Shown: one piece after another, positions 9,618 through 18,904 of the stretch
How positions within the stretch are numbered: position 1 is the first letter of the stretch
How the letters are laid out: the number at the start of each line of letters is the position of its first letter
NCBI GenBank assembly: GCA_025210265.1
Contig: JAOASD010000029.1
Span: forward strand, 62,001-126,000
Reading direction: 5' to 3'
DNA: 64,000 bases
Origin: Pelagimonas sp.
GTDB taxonomy: Bacteria; Pseudomonadota; Alphaproteobacteria; Rhodobacterales; Rhodobacteraceae
Notes under the pieces: model-generated
Seen by the model: only the letters and a program-made list of their open reading frames with translations
Database searches by the model: none
What the model was told of the DNA's origin: nothing
Made by a program: the position numbers and the translations under genes

Positions 9618-10426
9618 ACAGCCCTCTCTGGTGCCCGCCAGGCCGCAGCCTTGGCAAAAAGCCTGTCAAAATTCGCCTCGGTTGCGGCAGCAAAATCGGC
9701 ATAGCTGAGGCCAAACACATCGGCGCCTTTTTCAGCCGTATGCACAACATAGGCCGGCTGATTGCGTTTGCCACGATAGGGCGGCGGCGCAAGATAGGGG
9801 CTGTCGGTTTCGACCAGAATGCGGTCCAGCGGGGCGCTGGCAAAGATGTCGCGCAGCTCCTGGCTTTTGGGAAAGGCCGCGATGCCCGACATGGACAGGT
9901 AGAATCCCAGATCCAGCGCGGCTTTGCCCAGCTCGGCGCTGGAAGAAAAGCAATGCATCACGCAATTATAGGGTTTGTGCTGATGCGCGGCGCGCAGGAT
10001 CGCGGCCATATCGTCATCGGCATCGCGCGAATGGATGATCAGCGGCAGGCCGGTTTCCTGCGCCGCCGTGATATGGATCTGCAGCGAGGTCTTCTGCACC
10101 TCGGCGCTGTCACCGGTATAATGATAATCCAGCCCGGTTTCACCGATCCCGACAAATTTCGGATGCTGGGACAGGGCGATCAGTTCTTCGACCGAGGTCA
10201 TGGGCTCTTCGGCGGCGCTCATTGGGTGGGTGCCGGCGGCGTAGAACACCGGGTCATGGGCCTCGGCAATGGCGCGCACCTGCGGTTCATTGCGCAGGCG
10301 CGTGCAGATCGTCACCATGCGATGCACCCCGGCGGCCACGGCCCCATCAATGAAATCGGCGCGCGCTTCGTCAAAATCCGGGAAGTCCAGATGGCAATGG
10401 CTGTCGGTGATCTTGGGGGTGGTCAT
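9614..10426 (-). CDS. TatD-family metal-dependent hydrolase (DNase)
   Basis: A 270-residue TIM-barrel metallohydrolase. The conserved metal site DSHCHLDF is at residues 8-15, then GIGETGLDYHY, HSRDADDD, MHCFSSS and the late VETDSPYLAPPPYRGKRN. These are all hallmarks of TatD deoxyribonucleases, which act as 3'-5' exonucleases in DNA repair and turnover. The reading frame extends 26 codons upstream, but the conserved block starts at MTTPKITDSHCH, so ATG at 10426 is chosen. It overlaps the MBL-fold gene by ATGA. Confidence 0.93.
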   Translation of the reverse strand: MTTPKITDSHCHLDFPDFDEARADFIDGAVAAGVHRMVTICTRLRNEPQVRAIAEAHDPVFYAAGTHPMSAAEEPMTSVEELIALSQHPKFVGIGETGLDYHYTGDSAEVQKTSLQIHITAAQETGLPLIIHSRDADDDMAAILRAAHQHKPYNCVMHCFSSSAELGKAALDLGFYLSMSGIAAFPKSQELRDIFASAPLDRILVETDSPYLAPPPYRGKRNQPAYVVHTAEKGADVFGLSYADFAAATEANFDRLFAKAAAWRAPERAV

Positions 10427-10530
10427 CGGGCTGCTCTTTGGGTTCTGATCGGGATGTGTGTCCCGTGCCCCATAGCGGGTATCGGCGTGTGCGCGCAGGG
10501 TCAAGCGGCGCGACGCGCAAAGCGCAGCTT

Positions 10531-13500
10531 TCAGCCGCGCGGCATCTTCAGCGTCACGCTGCGCCCGCTTTTTGTGTATTTCAGCTGAGATTTGTCGATG
10601 GCCGACACGCGGCCCCCATCGACCCGATCGCCAACCTTGACCTTTTTATATTTGCCATTGGGCAGGCGGACCAGCGCGCGGCGGTTGGATTCCGTGCCAA
10701 ACACGCCGATCAGGCTGACCTTGGACAGGTTGATTGCGTTGCGCACGGTGGCGGCGCGGGCCACCGACCCGCCTGTCGGGCCCGAAGGCGACACGGTGCG
10801 CGGGGCCACGGCGGCGGTGCGCACAACCTGCGCTTCTTGTTCTTCGCGGCGGGTTTCGGCGCGGCGCACAATGGCGGCCATGTTGCGCGGGCGCGTCAGC
10901 GGCGTCAGGGACCGTGCGACCGCCTGTGCTGTGGCCGGGGTTTCGGGGGCCTCGGCCACGGCCTCTTCCTGTTCGGTGCGTGGGCGCATGACCGGGCGGA
11001 ACTGGGCCAGCTCGGCGCGGGAGATCCCGCCCAGCTGCGCCCGCTCGCGCTGTTCGATCAGGTCCGAGGGGCGTGCTTCGGGGCGAATGCGGGCCAGCGG
11101 GTTTGCGCTGGGCGCAACTTGCGGTGCGGCCTCGGCCCCATCCAGCGTACCGGGGCGCAGGGCTGGGCGGATCTGGCCGGGCACGGCACCGGGGGTGGGG
11201 TTGACCGCGCCTTGCGGTTCGGCCCCCGGAACCTGACGGAAGGGCGGCACCGCAGGTGGGCGACCGGTAAAGATGCGCAGCCCGTCAGGGCTGAGCGTGC
11301 CTTCGGCAGAGGGGCGGATAAAGCCGCGCCCGTCAAAGTCAAAGCGCAGACCGGCCGGAGGTGGCAGGCCCGGATCGGCAATATCCGGCGCGCGCTCAAA
11401 GCGGCGCGGATCGGGCAGGGCAACCGCGTCCAGCTTGGGCACCAGCCCGTCAATCGACGCGGCATAGACGTCTTCGACGCCATCGGCGCGCGGTGTGCGC
11501 GGGGCGCTGGGCGCGCGCTGCCAGACGCCGGTGGCGGCATAGGTCGCAGCGGCCTGTTCGGGGGTCAGGCTTTCCAATGTGAGGGCTGGTTGAGGGGCAG
11601 GGCGCGGGTCGGAGGGCGTGACCTCATCCTGCAGTGCGGCCAGGCGCAGCTCTTCGGCTTCGCCCTCGGTTTCGGCGGCCTCTTCTGCGGTCAGGTCGGT
11701 CAGCGTGGCAGGATCGGGCAGGGCCGGGGCCTCTGCTGTGGTTTCCTGGGCCGGGGCGTCAGAGCGCAGCAGCCCACCGCCATCGCCGAAAAACGCCGCG
11801 CCCCAGGCTGCGACACCCGCCATGGCCATCAGCAGCACGGCCATCAGGGCCAGCCCCAGAAAGCGCGGTTTGCCCCCAACTTTGCGGGCGTTGTGGCGTG
11901 CGCCAAAGGCAGTCAGGCGCTGCAGTTCAGCATCCTGTTCGGGCGTGGTTTCGACGGTTTTGTCCGTGGCCGGGGCAGGGGGCGTGACGCTGGGGGCCTT
12001 TGGCACCGCCTGCGGTGTCGGGGCGGCCAGCGCCGCCGCCAGCGCGGCATTTTTATCCGCTGGCTCTTTGGCACCGGGTTTGCGCAGTTTGGACAATTTC
12101 CCCAGCGCCGCACGGGTTTTGTCCGGGGTATTGGGGGCATCGGGGGCGTCGCCGGTCCGGGCCGCGTCCGATTTTGCGGCGCGCAACGCGCTGAGCCCCG
12201 CCAGTGCGCGGCTTTTGCCAGGGGTTTTGTCGGTTTTTTTAGTGGAGCTTGGGCCGGTGGTCTCGGGGGTCGGCTGCGGGGCCGGGGCGCTGGCAACGGG
12301 TTTGCCAAGCTGCATGGCTCCGGGTGCTGCCGGAATGCGCGGAGTGCTCTGAGCAGAGGTCGGCTTGGCCACGCTGGGGGGCTGTTTGGCCTGGCTGGCC
12401 TGTTTGCGGCGGCGCGACAGAAAGCGCATGGCGCGGCCTTTGCCGGGCGGAGGCGTATCCGGTTGCGGTTCGGTCAGGCTGGCTGCGCTGATCCCCGCAT
12501 CCTCGGGGCTGGGCACAGGTTTGGGCGCAGGATCATGGGCCGGTTCCGGCGGGAGGGGCGCTGCGGTCTGCACCGGCGCGGGTGGCGTGGTGCTGTCCGC
12601 GGGGGCTGCATCTTGCCCTGTGGCCTTGGTGACCGGAGGGGCTGTGGTCTCTGCCACGGGGGGAACCGGGGTGATGCGCGGCGCGATATTGAGCGCGGGG
12701 GCCTCGGGCGCGGGATTGTCAGGGTTGTCTGGGGTGTCACTGTCAGGGCGCGCGGCCCGGATGGTGGAAAAGAACACGCCGCTGCTGGCGGTGTCTTCTG
12801 CTGTGTCCTGGCTCTCAGCCTCAGCCTTTTGGAGGGGCGTGGGGGCTGTGTCCTCAGCCGCGGGATCGGGCGCTGTGGCGCTGACCTGCGGAGCGTCTGC
12901 GGTGGGGGCGGCAGTGTCCGCGCCTATATCGTCTGTGCTGGTCTGCTCTGTGGCGACAGGGGAGACCAGATCCAGCTTTGGTTCGGGATCGGGCAGCAAT
13001 GCGGGCACGGGCTGGCGCGCGGCTTCGCTGGCTTCGACCAGCTGCATGGCACTGGGCAGCCGCCGGGGGCGTCCTTTCCAGCTGCGGCATTTGCCGAAAT
13101 GCACTGCGCCGTCAAAAGCCCCATCCGGTGCAATCGCCGCAAAGCTGACCGGTTCAAACCCGTGGCCGAGGGCGAATTCCTCGGCCTCTTCCAGGGTTTC
13201 CTTGGCTACGGCAGCGATTTTCATCTGCCCGTCCAGGAGCGCGTGATCATAGACCAGATCGCGCACATCATAGGGGGTGGTCCCATCCAGCGCGGTGCGA
13301 ATGGCGGCGTCGCGCCCGTCTTCGCCGGTGTCGGGCTGGTCCAGATAGCGGATCTGTTCATTGGGGATGACCAGCACGACCTGTGCCGCATCTGGATCCA
13401 GCGACAACGCCCCCTGGCGCAGCGCCTCGATTGCGGCCTGCAGATCGGGCACATCCAGTGCGGTTTCATCCAGCCGGGCCCAGACGCCATCCACATGGCG

Positions 13501-13551
13501 CAACAGTCCGATACCTTCGAAAGAGAGGGAGAGCGCAAAATTCGGTACCAT
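10531..13551 (-). CDS. Large single-pass protein resembling a fusion of pilus/secretion assembly parts
   Basis: A 1006-residue protein. Residues 1-155 (FEGIGLLRHVDGVWARLDE... QVVLVIPNEQIRYLD... TPYDVRDLVYDHALLDGQ) resemble the actin-like start of PilM/GspL assembly platform proteins. Residues 175-550 are Pro/Ala/Thr-rich and disordered. One membrane helix spans about 563-588, just after a basic stretch. Residues 589-935 form a long Pro-rich stretch, presumably periplasmic. The last 65 residues (LIGVFGTESNRRALVRLPNG, then KVGDRVDGGRVSAID) look like the small beta domain of PilP/GspC that contacts secretins. No other pilus or type II secretion genes are nearby. The domain matches are by eye. 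Some databases label such proteins as IF-2 because of the low-complexity middle, which is not credible. Confidence 0.75.
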   Translation of the reverse strand: MVPNFALSLSFEGIGLLRHVDGVWARLDETALDVPDLQAAIEALRQGALSLDPDAAQVVLVIPNEQIRYLDQPDTGEDGRDAAIRTALDGTTPYDVRDLVYDHALLDGQMKIAAVAKETLEEAEEFALGHGFEPVSFAAIAPDGAFDGAVHFGKCRSWKGRPRRLPSAMQLVEASEAARQPVPALLPDPEPKLDLVSPVATEQTSTDDIGADTAAPTADAPQVSATAPDPAAEDTAPTPLQKAEAESQDTAEDTASSGVFFSTIRAARPDSDTPDNPDNPAPEAPALNIAPRITPVPPVAETTAPPVTKATGQDAAPADSTTPPAPVQTAAPLPPEPAHDPAPKPVPSPEDAGISAASLTEPQPDTPPPGKGRAMRFLSRRRKQASQAKQPPSVAKPTSAQSTPRIPAAPGAMQLGKPVASAPAPQPTPETTGPSSTKKTDKTPGKSRALAGLSALRAAKSDAARTGDAPDAPNTPDKTRAALGKLSKLRKPGAKEPADKNAALAAALAAPTPQAVPKAPSVTPPAPATDKTVETTPEQDAELQRLTAFGARHNARKVGGKPRFLGLALMAVLLMAMAGVAAWGAAFFGDGGGLLRSDAPAQETTAEAPALPDPATLTDLTAEEAAETEGEAEELRLAALQDEVTPSDPRPAPQPALTLESLTPEQAAATYAATGVWQRAPSAPRTPRADGVEDVYAASIDGLVPKLDAVALPDPRRFERAPDIADPGLPPPAGLRFDFDGRGFIRPSAEGTLSPDGLRIFTGRPPAVPPFRQVPGAEPQGAVNPTPGAVPGQIRPALRPGTLDGAEAAPQVAPSANPLARIRPEARPSDLIEQRERAQLGGISRAELAQFRPVMRPRTEQEEAVAEAPETPATAQAVARSLTPLTRPRNMAAIVRRAETRREEQEAQVVRTAAVAPRTVSPSGPTGGSVARAATVRNAINLSKVSLIGVFGTESNRRALVRLPNGKYKKVKVGDRVDGGRVSAIDKSQLKYTKSGRSVTLKMPRG

Positions 13552-13711
13552 GGGCGGTCTCTAACAGTCCTGCAAAGGCGGGGGGAGTCTTTCCCCGATT
13601 GCCCCCTTTATAAGGCAAGGTTTTGCCGAGGAAAAGAAATGTCGCGCAGATGGCTTGTATCACTGGCGCAGGCAGCGCAGCTATTTGGGAATGCATCAAG
13701 CGGAGGTTCCC

Positions 13712-14446
13712 ATGTTTGTGCAAAGACTGCGTTCCCGTCCCACGTTGCCAGTGTTGGCGATGGCGCTGGGGCTGACGGCCCTGCCTGCGCTGGCCGAAAC
13801 ACCGGCCCAGCTGACCGTATCCGGGGTGGGGCAGGTTGTGGCGACGCCGGATATGGCGCGGCTGACCCTTGGGGTCGAACAACGCGATACGGATCCGGTG
13901 GCCGCCATGAATGCGGTGTCCGAGGCGATCACCCGCATCACTGGCGTGCTTGAGGCGCAGGATGTCGCGCCGCGTGACATCCAGACCAGCGCGCTGCGGC
14001 TGGATTATCGCCTGCCGCACAGTGCCAGCGGTGCGCTCAGTAAACCGCCAGAGCCGGAATTTTTCGCCGCCAACATGCTGGATCTGCGTCTGCGTGACAT
14101 GGACCGGCTGGGCGCTGTGCTGCAGGCGCTGCTAGAAGCCGGTGTGACCGATATTCGCGGGCTTAGTTTTGACGTCGAAGATCGCAAATCCCTGCAGGAC
14201 GAAGCCCTGCGTCTGGCGGTCAAAGATGCCCGCGCCAAGGCGGAGCTGATGGCCGAGGCCGCAGGGGTGTCGCTGGGCGCGGTCCTGAGCATGAGCGACA
14301 GCGCGAGCCCGATCACCCCGCAATTTGCCGCCCCGCGCATGATGATGGCCGATGCCGAGAGCCTTCCGATCTCAGGCGGTGAGATCGACCTGTCCGGGCA
14401 GGTCACGATTGTCTTTTCTATCGAACCGGGCGCGGCAGAGGACTGA
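13712..14446 (+). CDS. Periplasmic SIMPL-domain protein
   Basis: A 244-residue secreted protein with a clear signal peptide (basic MFVQRLRSRP, hydrophobic core, cleavage near LPALA-ETPAQ). It is followed by a SIMPL (DUF541) domain: LTVSGVGQVVATPDMARLTLGVE at the start, and the central run LRLAVKDARAKAELMAEAAGVSLG that defines the family. SIMPL proteins form envelope oligomers; the role of bacterial members is poorly defined. The reading frame is open from 13655, but ATG 13712 has GGAGG six bases upstream and gives the signal peptide. Five bases after the stop is the first inverted-repeat element. Confidence 0.92.
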   Translation: MFVQRLRSRPTLPVLAMALGLTALPALAETPAQLTVSGVGQVVATPDMARLTLGVEQRDTDPVAAMNAVSEAITRITGVLEAQDVAPRDIQTSALRLDYRLPHSASGALSKPPEPEFFAANMLDLRLRDMDRLGAVLQALLEAGVTDIRGLSFDVEDRKSLQDEALRLAVKDARAKAELMAEAAGVSLGAVLSMSDSASPITPQFAAPRMMMADAESLPISGGEIDLSGQVTIVFSIEPGAAED

Positions 14447-14450
14447 TTTA

Positions 14451-14749
14451 GGCTCAGGACCCATTAATTTGCAACGCTCAGTTCGCCAGATTTTGTTCCA
14501 GACCAGGCATCTGCCCACAGGAATAGTTTTCTATTTCAAGGGCATATAACGCAGGCTGGGGCAAAATCTGGCAAACCCGCAGGGCATGGAGAAATGCACG
14601 CTCTCAGCGGCGTGGCTTCCTTGCAAAGGCAGTCAGCCTTTTCTGCGGAACCCAAACCACTGATACCGAGCGTCCGATGTGTGCTCGAACCAATGGCGCA
14701 ACACATCGAACTTCCATGCTGAGTGCCGCAAATTAATGGGTCCTGAGCC
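14451..14749. mobile_element. MITE-like inverted-repeat element, copy 1 (299 bp)
   Basis: Perfect 22-bp terminal inverted repeats (14451-14472 and 14728-14749, outer end GGCTCAGGACCC) are flanked on both sides by TA. Removing the element and one TA restores a TTAA site, which fits TA duplication on insertion. It encodes no transposase. A second inverted pair lies inside (14481-14495 with 14562-14576, one mismatch). The second copy at 58896-59158 shares the whole plan and most of the sequence. The termini and TA target suggest mobilisation by an IS5/IS427-group or IS630-type transposase, none of which is in this window. Confidence 0.85.
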
Positions 14750-14758
14750 TAAAATAAA

Positions 14759-14788
14759 AAACGCCCCTCCGGGACAGGAGGGGCGTTT
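14759..14788. terminator. Bidirectional intrinsic terminator between the SIMPL gene and metY
   Basis: AAACGCCCCTCC (14759-14770) pairs perfectly with GGAGGGGCGTTT (14777-14788) over a 6-base loop. The A-run to its left serves as the T-run for metY on the minus strand. The inverted-repeat element inserted between this terminator and the SIMPL stop codon. Confidence 0.88.
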
Positions 14789-14811
14789 CATGTTCTACGC
14801 GTGTAGGGGGC

Positions 14812-16104
14812 TTAGCCCTGTGCTTTGTTCAGCGCCTGATCCAGATCTGCGATCAGGTCTTCGGCATCTTCGATACCGATGGAAATCCGCACAACATTCG
14901 GGGCTGCGCCCGCCGCGATCTGCTGCTCTTCGGTCAGCTGACGGTGGGTGGTGGAGGCCGAATGGATCACCAGGCTGCGGGTGTCGCCCAGATTGGCCAC
15001 ATGGCTGAAAATTTCCAGCGAGTCGACAAACTTGACGCAGCCCTCATAGCCCGCTTTCAGGGCAACGGTGAACAGCGCGCCTGCGCCTTTCGGGCAGACC
15101 CGCGCCACGCGGTCATTATAGGGCGAGCTGGGCAGACCGGCATAGGTCACGGCCTCGACCGCGGGGTGGTTTTCCAGCCAGCTGGCGATGCGTGTGGCGT
15201 TTTCCACATGGCGCTGCATCCGCAGGGACAGGGTTTCGATCCCCATCAATGTGTAATGCGCCGCCTGCGGGTTCAGGGTCATGCCCAGATCGCGCAGACC
15301 AATGGCGATGCCGTGGAAGGTAAAGGCCAGCGGGCCAAAGGTTTCGTGGAACTTGAGCCCGTGATAGGCGGGCTCGGGGGCCGAAAGGGACGGGAACTTG
15401 TCGCTGGCGGACCAGTCGAATTTGCCGCTGTCCACCACAACGCCGCCGGTCACGGTGCCGTTGCCGGTCAGGTATTTGGTCATGGAATGCACAACCAGCG
15501 TCGCGCCATGTTCGATCGGGCGGCACAGGTAAGGCGTGGCCGAAGTGTTGTCGACGATCAGCGGCAGGCCAGCCGCATCGGCCACATCGGCCACAGCACG
15601 CAGATCGGTGATATAGCCGCCTGGGTTGGCGATGGATTCGCAGAACACCGCGCGGGTGTCTTCGTCGATGGCTGCTTTGATCGCGTCCAGATCGTCGAAA
15701 TCAACGAATTTCGCGCTCCAGCCAAAGCGTTTGATGGTCTGGCTGAACTGGGTGATCGACCCGCCATAAAGACGCGTGGAGACAACGATGTTGTTGCCCG
15801 GCTGCATCAAGGGGAACAGCGCCATGATCTGCGCCGCGTGACCCGAGGAGCAGCAGACCGCACCGGCACCGCCTTCCAGCGTGGCAACACGTTCCTGCAG
15901 CGAGGCCACGGTCGGGTTGGTCAGGCGCGAATAGATATAGCCGACTTCCTGCAGGTTAAACAGCGCGGCGGCATGTTCGGCATCGCGGAACACATAGGCC
16001 GTGGTCTGATAGATCGGCACCTGACGGGCACCGGTCGCCGGATCGGGGCGCGCGCCCGCGTGAATTTGCAGCGTGTCAAAGCCATAGCTGGGGCTGTCGG
16101 TCAT
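14812..16104 (-). CDS. metY: O-acetylhomoserine sulfhydrylase (PLP-dependent)
   Basis: A 430-residue enzyme of the Cys/Met metabolism PLP family that converts O-acetylhomoserine and sulfide into homocysteine. It shows the family opening YGFDTLQIHAGARPDPATGARQVPIYQTTAY, the SSGHAAQ segment, ANPGG, VDNTSATPYLCRPIEHGA, and the PLP lysine in HSMTKYLTGNG. The length (about 430) favours MetY over MetB/MetC or MetZ (about 390). An in-frame ATG nine codons upstream lacks a good ribosome site, whereas ATG 16104 has GGGAGG in front. No SAM riboswitch could be recognised in the 240-base leader. Confidence 0.9.
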   Translation of the reverse strand: MTDSPSYGFDTLQIHAGARPDPATGARQVPIYQTTAYVFRDAEHAAALFNLQEVGYIYSRLTNPTVASLQERVATLEGGAGAVCCSSGHAAQIMALFPLMQPGNNIVVSTRLYGGSITQFSQTIKRFGWSAKFVDFDDLDAIKAAIDEDTRAVFCESIANPGGYITDLRAVADVADAAGLPLIVDNTSATPYLCRPIEHGATLVVHSMTKYLTGNGTVTGGVVVDSGKFDWSASDKFPSLSAPEPAYHGLKFHETFGPLAFTFHGIAIGLRDLGMTLNPQAAHYTLMGIETLSLRMQRHVENATRIASWLENHPAVEAVTYAGLPSSPYNDRVARVCPKGAGALFTVALKAGYEGCVKFVDSLEIFSHVANLGDTRSLVIHSASTTHRQLTEEQQIAAGAAPNVVRISIGIEDAEDLIADLDQALNKAQG

Positions 16105-16345
16105 GGAATCCTCCCTGTGATCTGTTGACACAAGGGGTATGCGATTGTGCGCGGTGGCTCAATCTCTGGGATGCGGGAAAGGTCGGTTTTCCGGTTTTGG
16201 CGTCTGAACAGTGCCAATTTCCTGCCGCAAATCCGCCCTGTGGTCCTTTGTATTGCCCCGAAGAAAAGCCGGATTGGCCATCACCGGGCCTGAATTTCGC
16301 GATTTGTAGAGGGGGCACAGACCTGTCGAAAAGGCCCGCGATCCC

Positions 16346-17188
16346 ATGAGCTTGCCCCACAGCCCCGCTTTCCCCTCGATTGAGGCGCTGCGCGCGCATC
16401 TGATCAGCGCGCTGAATGCGGCGCTGACCGATATGTATGTGGCCGAAGGCGAAGACCCCTGTCGGCTGGTGTTGCATCGCCCAGGCGATGGGGCGGCCAA
16501 TCGGGAACTGCATCTGGGCAATCTGGCGGCAGAGCTGGTGGGGCAGGCCCCCAGCGCGCAGGCCCATGCGCGTCTGGATGCGTTTGTGCAGATGGTGCGC
16601 AGCCTGTCCGGGGCGATGCCGGGGATCACGCTGGACCGTTTGTATCCTGCGCTGCGCCATGGGGATTTCCCGGCCAATAGCGGCACCGCGCCTCTGACCC
16701 GTTCGGGTTTGGGGGATTGCGTCTGTGTCCTGATGGCCGATCAGGGGGAACACACCGCCATGGTGACAGAGCCCATGCTTGAGGCCGCCGGGATCGCGCT
16801 TGAGGAAGCCTGGCTGGCTGCCGAAGACAATTTCGCCGCGCTGGTGCCCGGTATGGCGCTATATGGTCCGCAGGATGGGTTACATTCGTTGGAGATCGAC
16901 GGGCAGGACTGGCTGGGCAGCAGTCTTTTGTTGCTGCCGGGGATGCTGCGCCATTTGTTCGATCGTATGGGGATGGGGGCGGTCTATGTCATGGTGCCGA
17001 CCCGGCAATCGGTGGATTTTATTCCCTGCGATGCGCCGGATGTGCGCGCCGTGCTGAGTGACTGGATGGAGGGCGGACGCCGCTGTCCGCACCCGCAATC
17101 GGACATGGTGTTCCGGCTGGATCAGGGCAGCGAAACGCCGCGCGCGGCCTTTATGTTTTCGGATGGCCAGCTGCAACCCTTTAGTTGA
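16346..17188 (+). CDS. Conserved hypothetical cytoplasmic protein
   Basis: A 280-residue protein without a signal peptide or membrane segments. It has an N-terminal helical part (about residues 1-95) and a C-terminal part with strand-like hydrophobic stretches (SLEIDGQDWLGSSLLLLPGML, then VYVMVPTRQSVDFIPC at about 215-230). The C-terminal pattern faintly recalls DUF1444/YtpQ proteins, but this is too weak to assign. It is divergent from metY (241 bases between starts) and convergent with the next gene. It contains no recognisable catalytic motif. Confidence 0.7.
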   Translation: MSLPHSPAFPSIEALRAHLISALNAALTDMYVAEGEDPCRLVLHRPGDGAANRELHLGNLAAELVGQAPSAQAHARLDAFVQMVRSLSGAMPGITLDRLYPALRHGDFPANSGTAPLTRSGLGDCVCVLMADQGEHTAMVTEPMLEAAGIALEEAWLAAEDNFAALVPGMALYGPQDGLHSLEIDGQDWLGSSLLLLPGMLRHLFDRMGMGAVYVMVPTRQSVDFIPCDAPDVRAVLSDWMEGGRRCPHPQSDMVFRLDQGSETPRAAFMFSDGQLQPFS

Positions 17189-17201
17189 GCGGCGCAAAGC
17201 C

Positions 17202-18206
17202 CTAGCGCATCCAGAACCCTTCGCGCCGGATCCGGTTGCGGATCGCCTTTTCCTTGCGCGGCAGGTCATCGCGGTCAAACAGCGCACGCACTTTCTGGCC
17301 GCGCCCCTGATAAATCATCCGCTTCATCGCTTCGTGCCGCTTTAGCAGCTTTTTCAACCGATGCGGTGCGCTGATCTGTTCCAGCACCTCGACCACCGCA
17401 TCGGCCTCGCGGGCATAAAGCAGGGGTAGCGTACGGTAATGGCAACTGACCGCCCCGTCCAGCAAACCGGCGGGCAGCGTATCGCGCCCGCCGCCCAGCC
17501 CATGGATCACCAAAGGCAGCGCCACCTGATCCAGCCACGGGTCCAGCGACTGGCAGACCAATTCGGGCGGGGCGTCATCGCGGATCGCCAGCGCATACTC
17601 CAGAAAACGCGCTCCGAACACCTGCGGGCAGCGGTAGAAAAAGAACCCGGCGTTGAAATACAGATAGCGCCGCCAGTACTCATCGGGCCAATCCGGGTCG
17701 AGCGAGCTTTCGAACTCCAGCCCGAATTTGTCATATAGCGATTTCCACGTGGCGCTGTAGCCAGGGCCGTAGAGCTCGATCTCGGGCCAGGTGTTTTCGC
17801 GTCGCAGGGACGCGCTGGGCCGGTCGAAATCAAACGGCACCTGCACCAGATCGCCCAGGATCAGCGTATCGCTGTCAAAGAAGACAAAGGGCTGGTCTGC
17901 GGGTAGTTGCGCCAATGCCTCAATTTTGTTGCCCTGAGGATAGGCATGGCCGAAATGCTGGCTGTCAAAGGGCAGGATGGTTGCGCCCATATGCTCCAGC
18001 TCGGCCCGGACATCTGCGGACATGCGCGGATCATTGGGCCAGAGCGGGCCGGGTTGGGGCTCGGCCACAAACAGCCGGAACCGCGCCGGATCGCTGCCGC
18101 TGGCGGACAAGCTGGCAGCAAAAAGCAGCGCCTCGTGTTGCAGGCGCCCGGACTGGCCAATGATGAGGATATTGACAGTTTGAGGGGTGGGGGGCTTTTG
18201 TGCCAT
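17202..18206 (-). CDS. Glycosyltransferase-like protein with a DSD motif
   Basis: A 334-residue soluble protein. VNILIIGQSGRLQHEALLFA near the start looks like the first strand of a nucleotide-sugar fold. FVFFDSDTLILGDL (about residues 112-125) has the Asp-Ser-Asp metal/nucleotide motif seen in GT8-like transferases. The region YFNAGFFFYRCPQVF matches the acceptor-side NAGVF-type segment of such enzymes. Acceptor and donor are unknown. The reading frame is open for 67 codons upstream, but the conserved part begins at MAQKPPTP, so ATG 18206 is used. It is divergent from a small exported protein gene. Confidence 0.72.
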   Translation of the reverse strand: MAQKPPTPQTVNILIIGQSGRLQHEALLFAASLSASGSDPARFRLFVAEPQPGPLWPNDPRMSADVRAELEHMGATILPFDSQHFGHAYPQGNKIEALAQLPADQPFVFFDSDTLILGDLVQVPFDFDRPSASLRRENTWPEIELYGPGYSATWKSLYDKFGLEFESSLDPDWPDEYWRRYLYFNAGFFFYRCPQVFGARFLEYALAIRDDAPPELVCQSLDPWLDQVALPLVIHGLGGGRDTLPAGLLDGAVSCHYRTLPLLYAREADAVVEVLEQISAPHRLKKLLKRHEAMKRMIYQGRGQKVRALFDRDDLPRKEKAIRNRIRREGFWMR

Positions 18207-18336
18207 GGTTTTTCTGCTCGGCCCGATCGTGGGGTTTGCCACAGTATAGGCGCGTTTTCCCCGGTCGCGAAAGCATTGATCACAATGGGTTGCGCGCGCG
18301 AGGATGCGCACGGGCTGCACAGGATCGGAGAACCGG

Positions 18337-18819
18337 ATGTTTGAAATATTTCTGATCGTTCTGGCCATGGCGCTGGGCGGCGGTGGCGGGTCAGATCGGA
18401 TGGCCAAGGCCCCGTCGAACGCAGTGCAGCCCAGCGGGTTGATCGCGGAGGATCAGACCCCAACGGGTCGCTTTACCACTGCGACTGAAATCCGCCCGAT
18501 CCTGAACGCCACGCGGGGCAACTGGATCGCCGTGCGCGAATATGACGGGGCGGATCTGCTGTATCTGACCCATCTTCTGTCCTGGCGCTGCGGTCTGGTC
18601 CTGATCGAGGTCGGCCTGAATGGCGACCCGGTCCAGCCCTGGCCGATGGAGCCCTGCCACAGTGACACGCCCACGCCCAATGCGCTGCTGGATGGCACCC
18701 CCGAGATCTACAAACGCTATCCGCTGAACAGTATCGAGCGCATTGATCTGCGCATCACCTATGATGATCTGACCACGGATCAGGCGGGGTTTGACCGCAA
18801 TGGGGTGATGATCCCCTAA
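18337..18819 (+). CDS. Small exported protein of unknown function
   Basis: A 160-residue product. The start MFEIFLIVLAMALGGGGGSD gives a short hydrophobic segment that may be a signal peptide or membrane anchor. The rest is soluble and contains two Cys residues (WRCGLVLIE and MEPCHSD) that could form a disulfide in the periplasm. GGAG lies just ahead of ATG 18337, which argues against the open frame from 18304. No family was recognised. The next gene, DUF1007, starts 85 bases later on the same strand. Confidence 0.7.
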   Translation: MFEIFLIVLAMALGGGGGSDRMAKAPSNAVQPSGLIAEDQTPTGRFTTATEIRPILNATRGNWIAVREYDGADLLYLTHLLSWRCGLVLIEVGLNGDPVQPWPMEPCHSDTPTPNALLDGTPEIYKRYPLNSIERIDLRITYDDLTTDQAGFDRNGVMIP

Positions 18820-18904
18820 GGTTGGGCAGTGCGCGCGCGGGGTTCTGCCGATCCTTCGGGGCCGGGCCTTTTCATCCCTGGGTGCAAACCCTAGGTTGCG
18901 CGGC

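Noticed and set aside
8064-9704. 546-codon plus-strand open frame across the AEC and MBL-fold genes
   Set aside because: It runs antisense across two well-supported genes, and its composition is that of a shadow frame.
10438-13953. 1171-codon plus-strand open frame over the 1006-residue protein gene
   Set aside because: It is antisense to a gene with recognisable domains. The translation is Gly/Arg-rich with no conserved blocks, which is typical of shadow frames in high-GC DNA.
16105-16345. SAM riboswitch upstream of metY
   Set aside because: I compared the leader on both strands with the SAM-II and SAM/SAH core motifs I know and found no convincing match. A covariance-model search would settle it.
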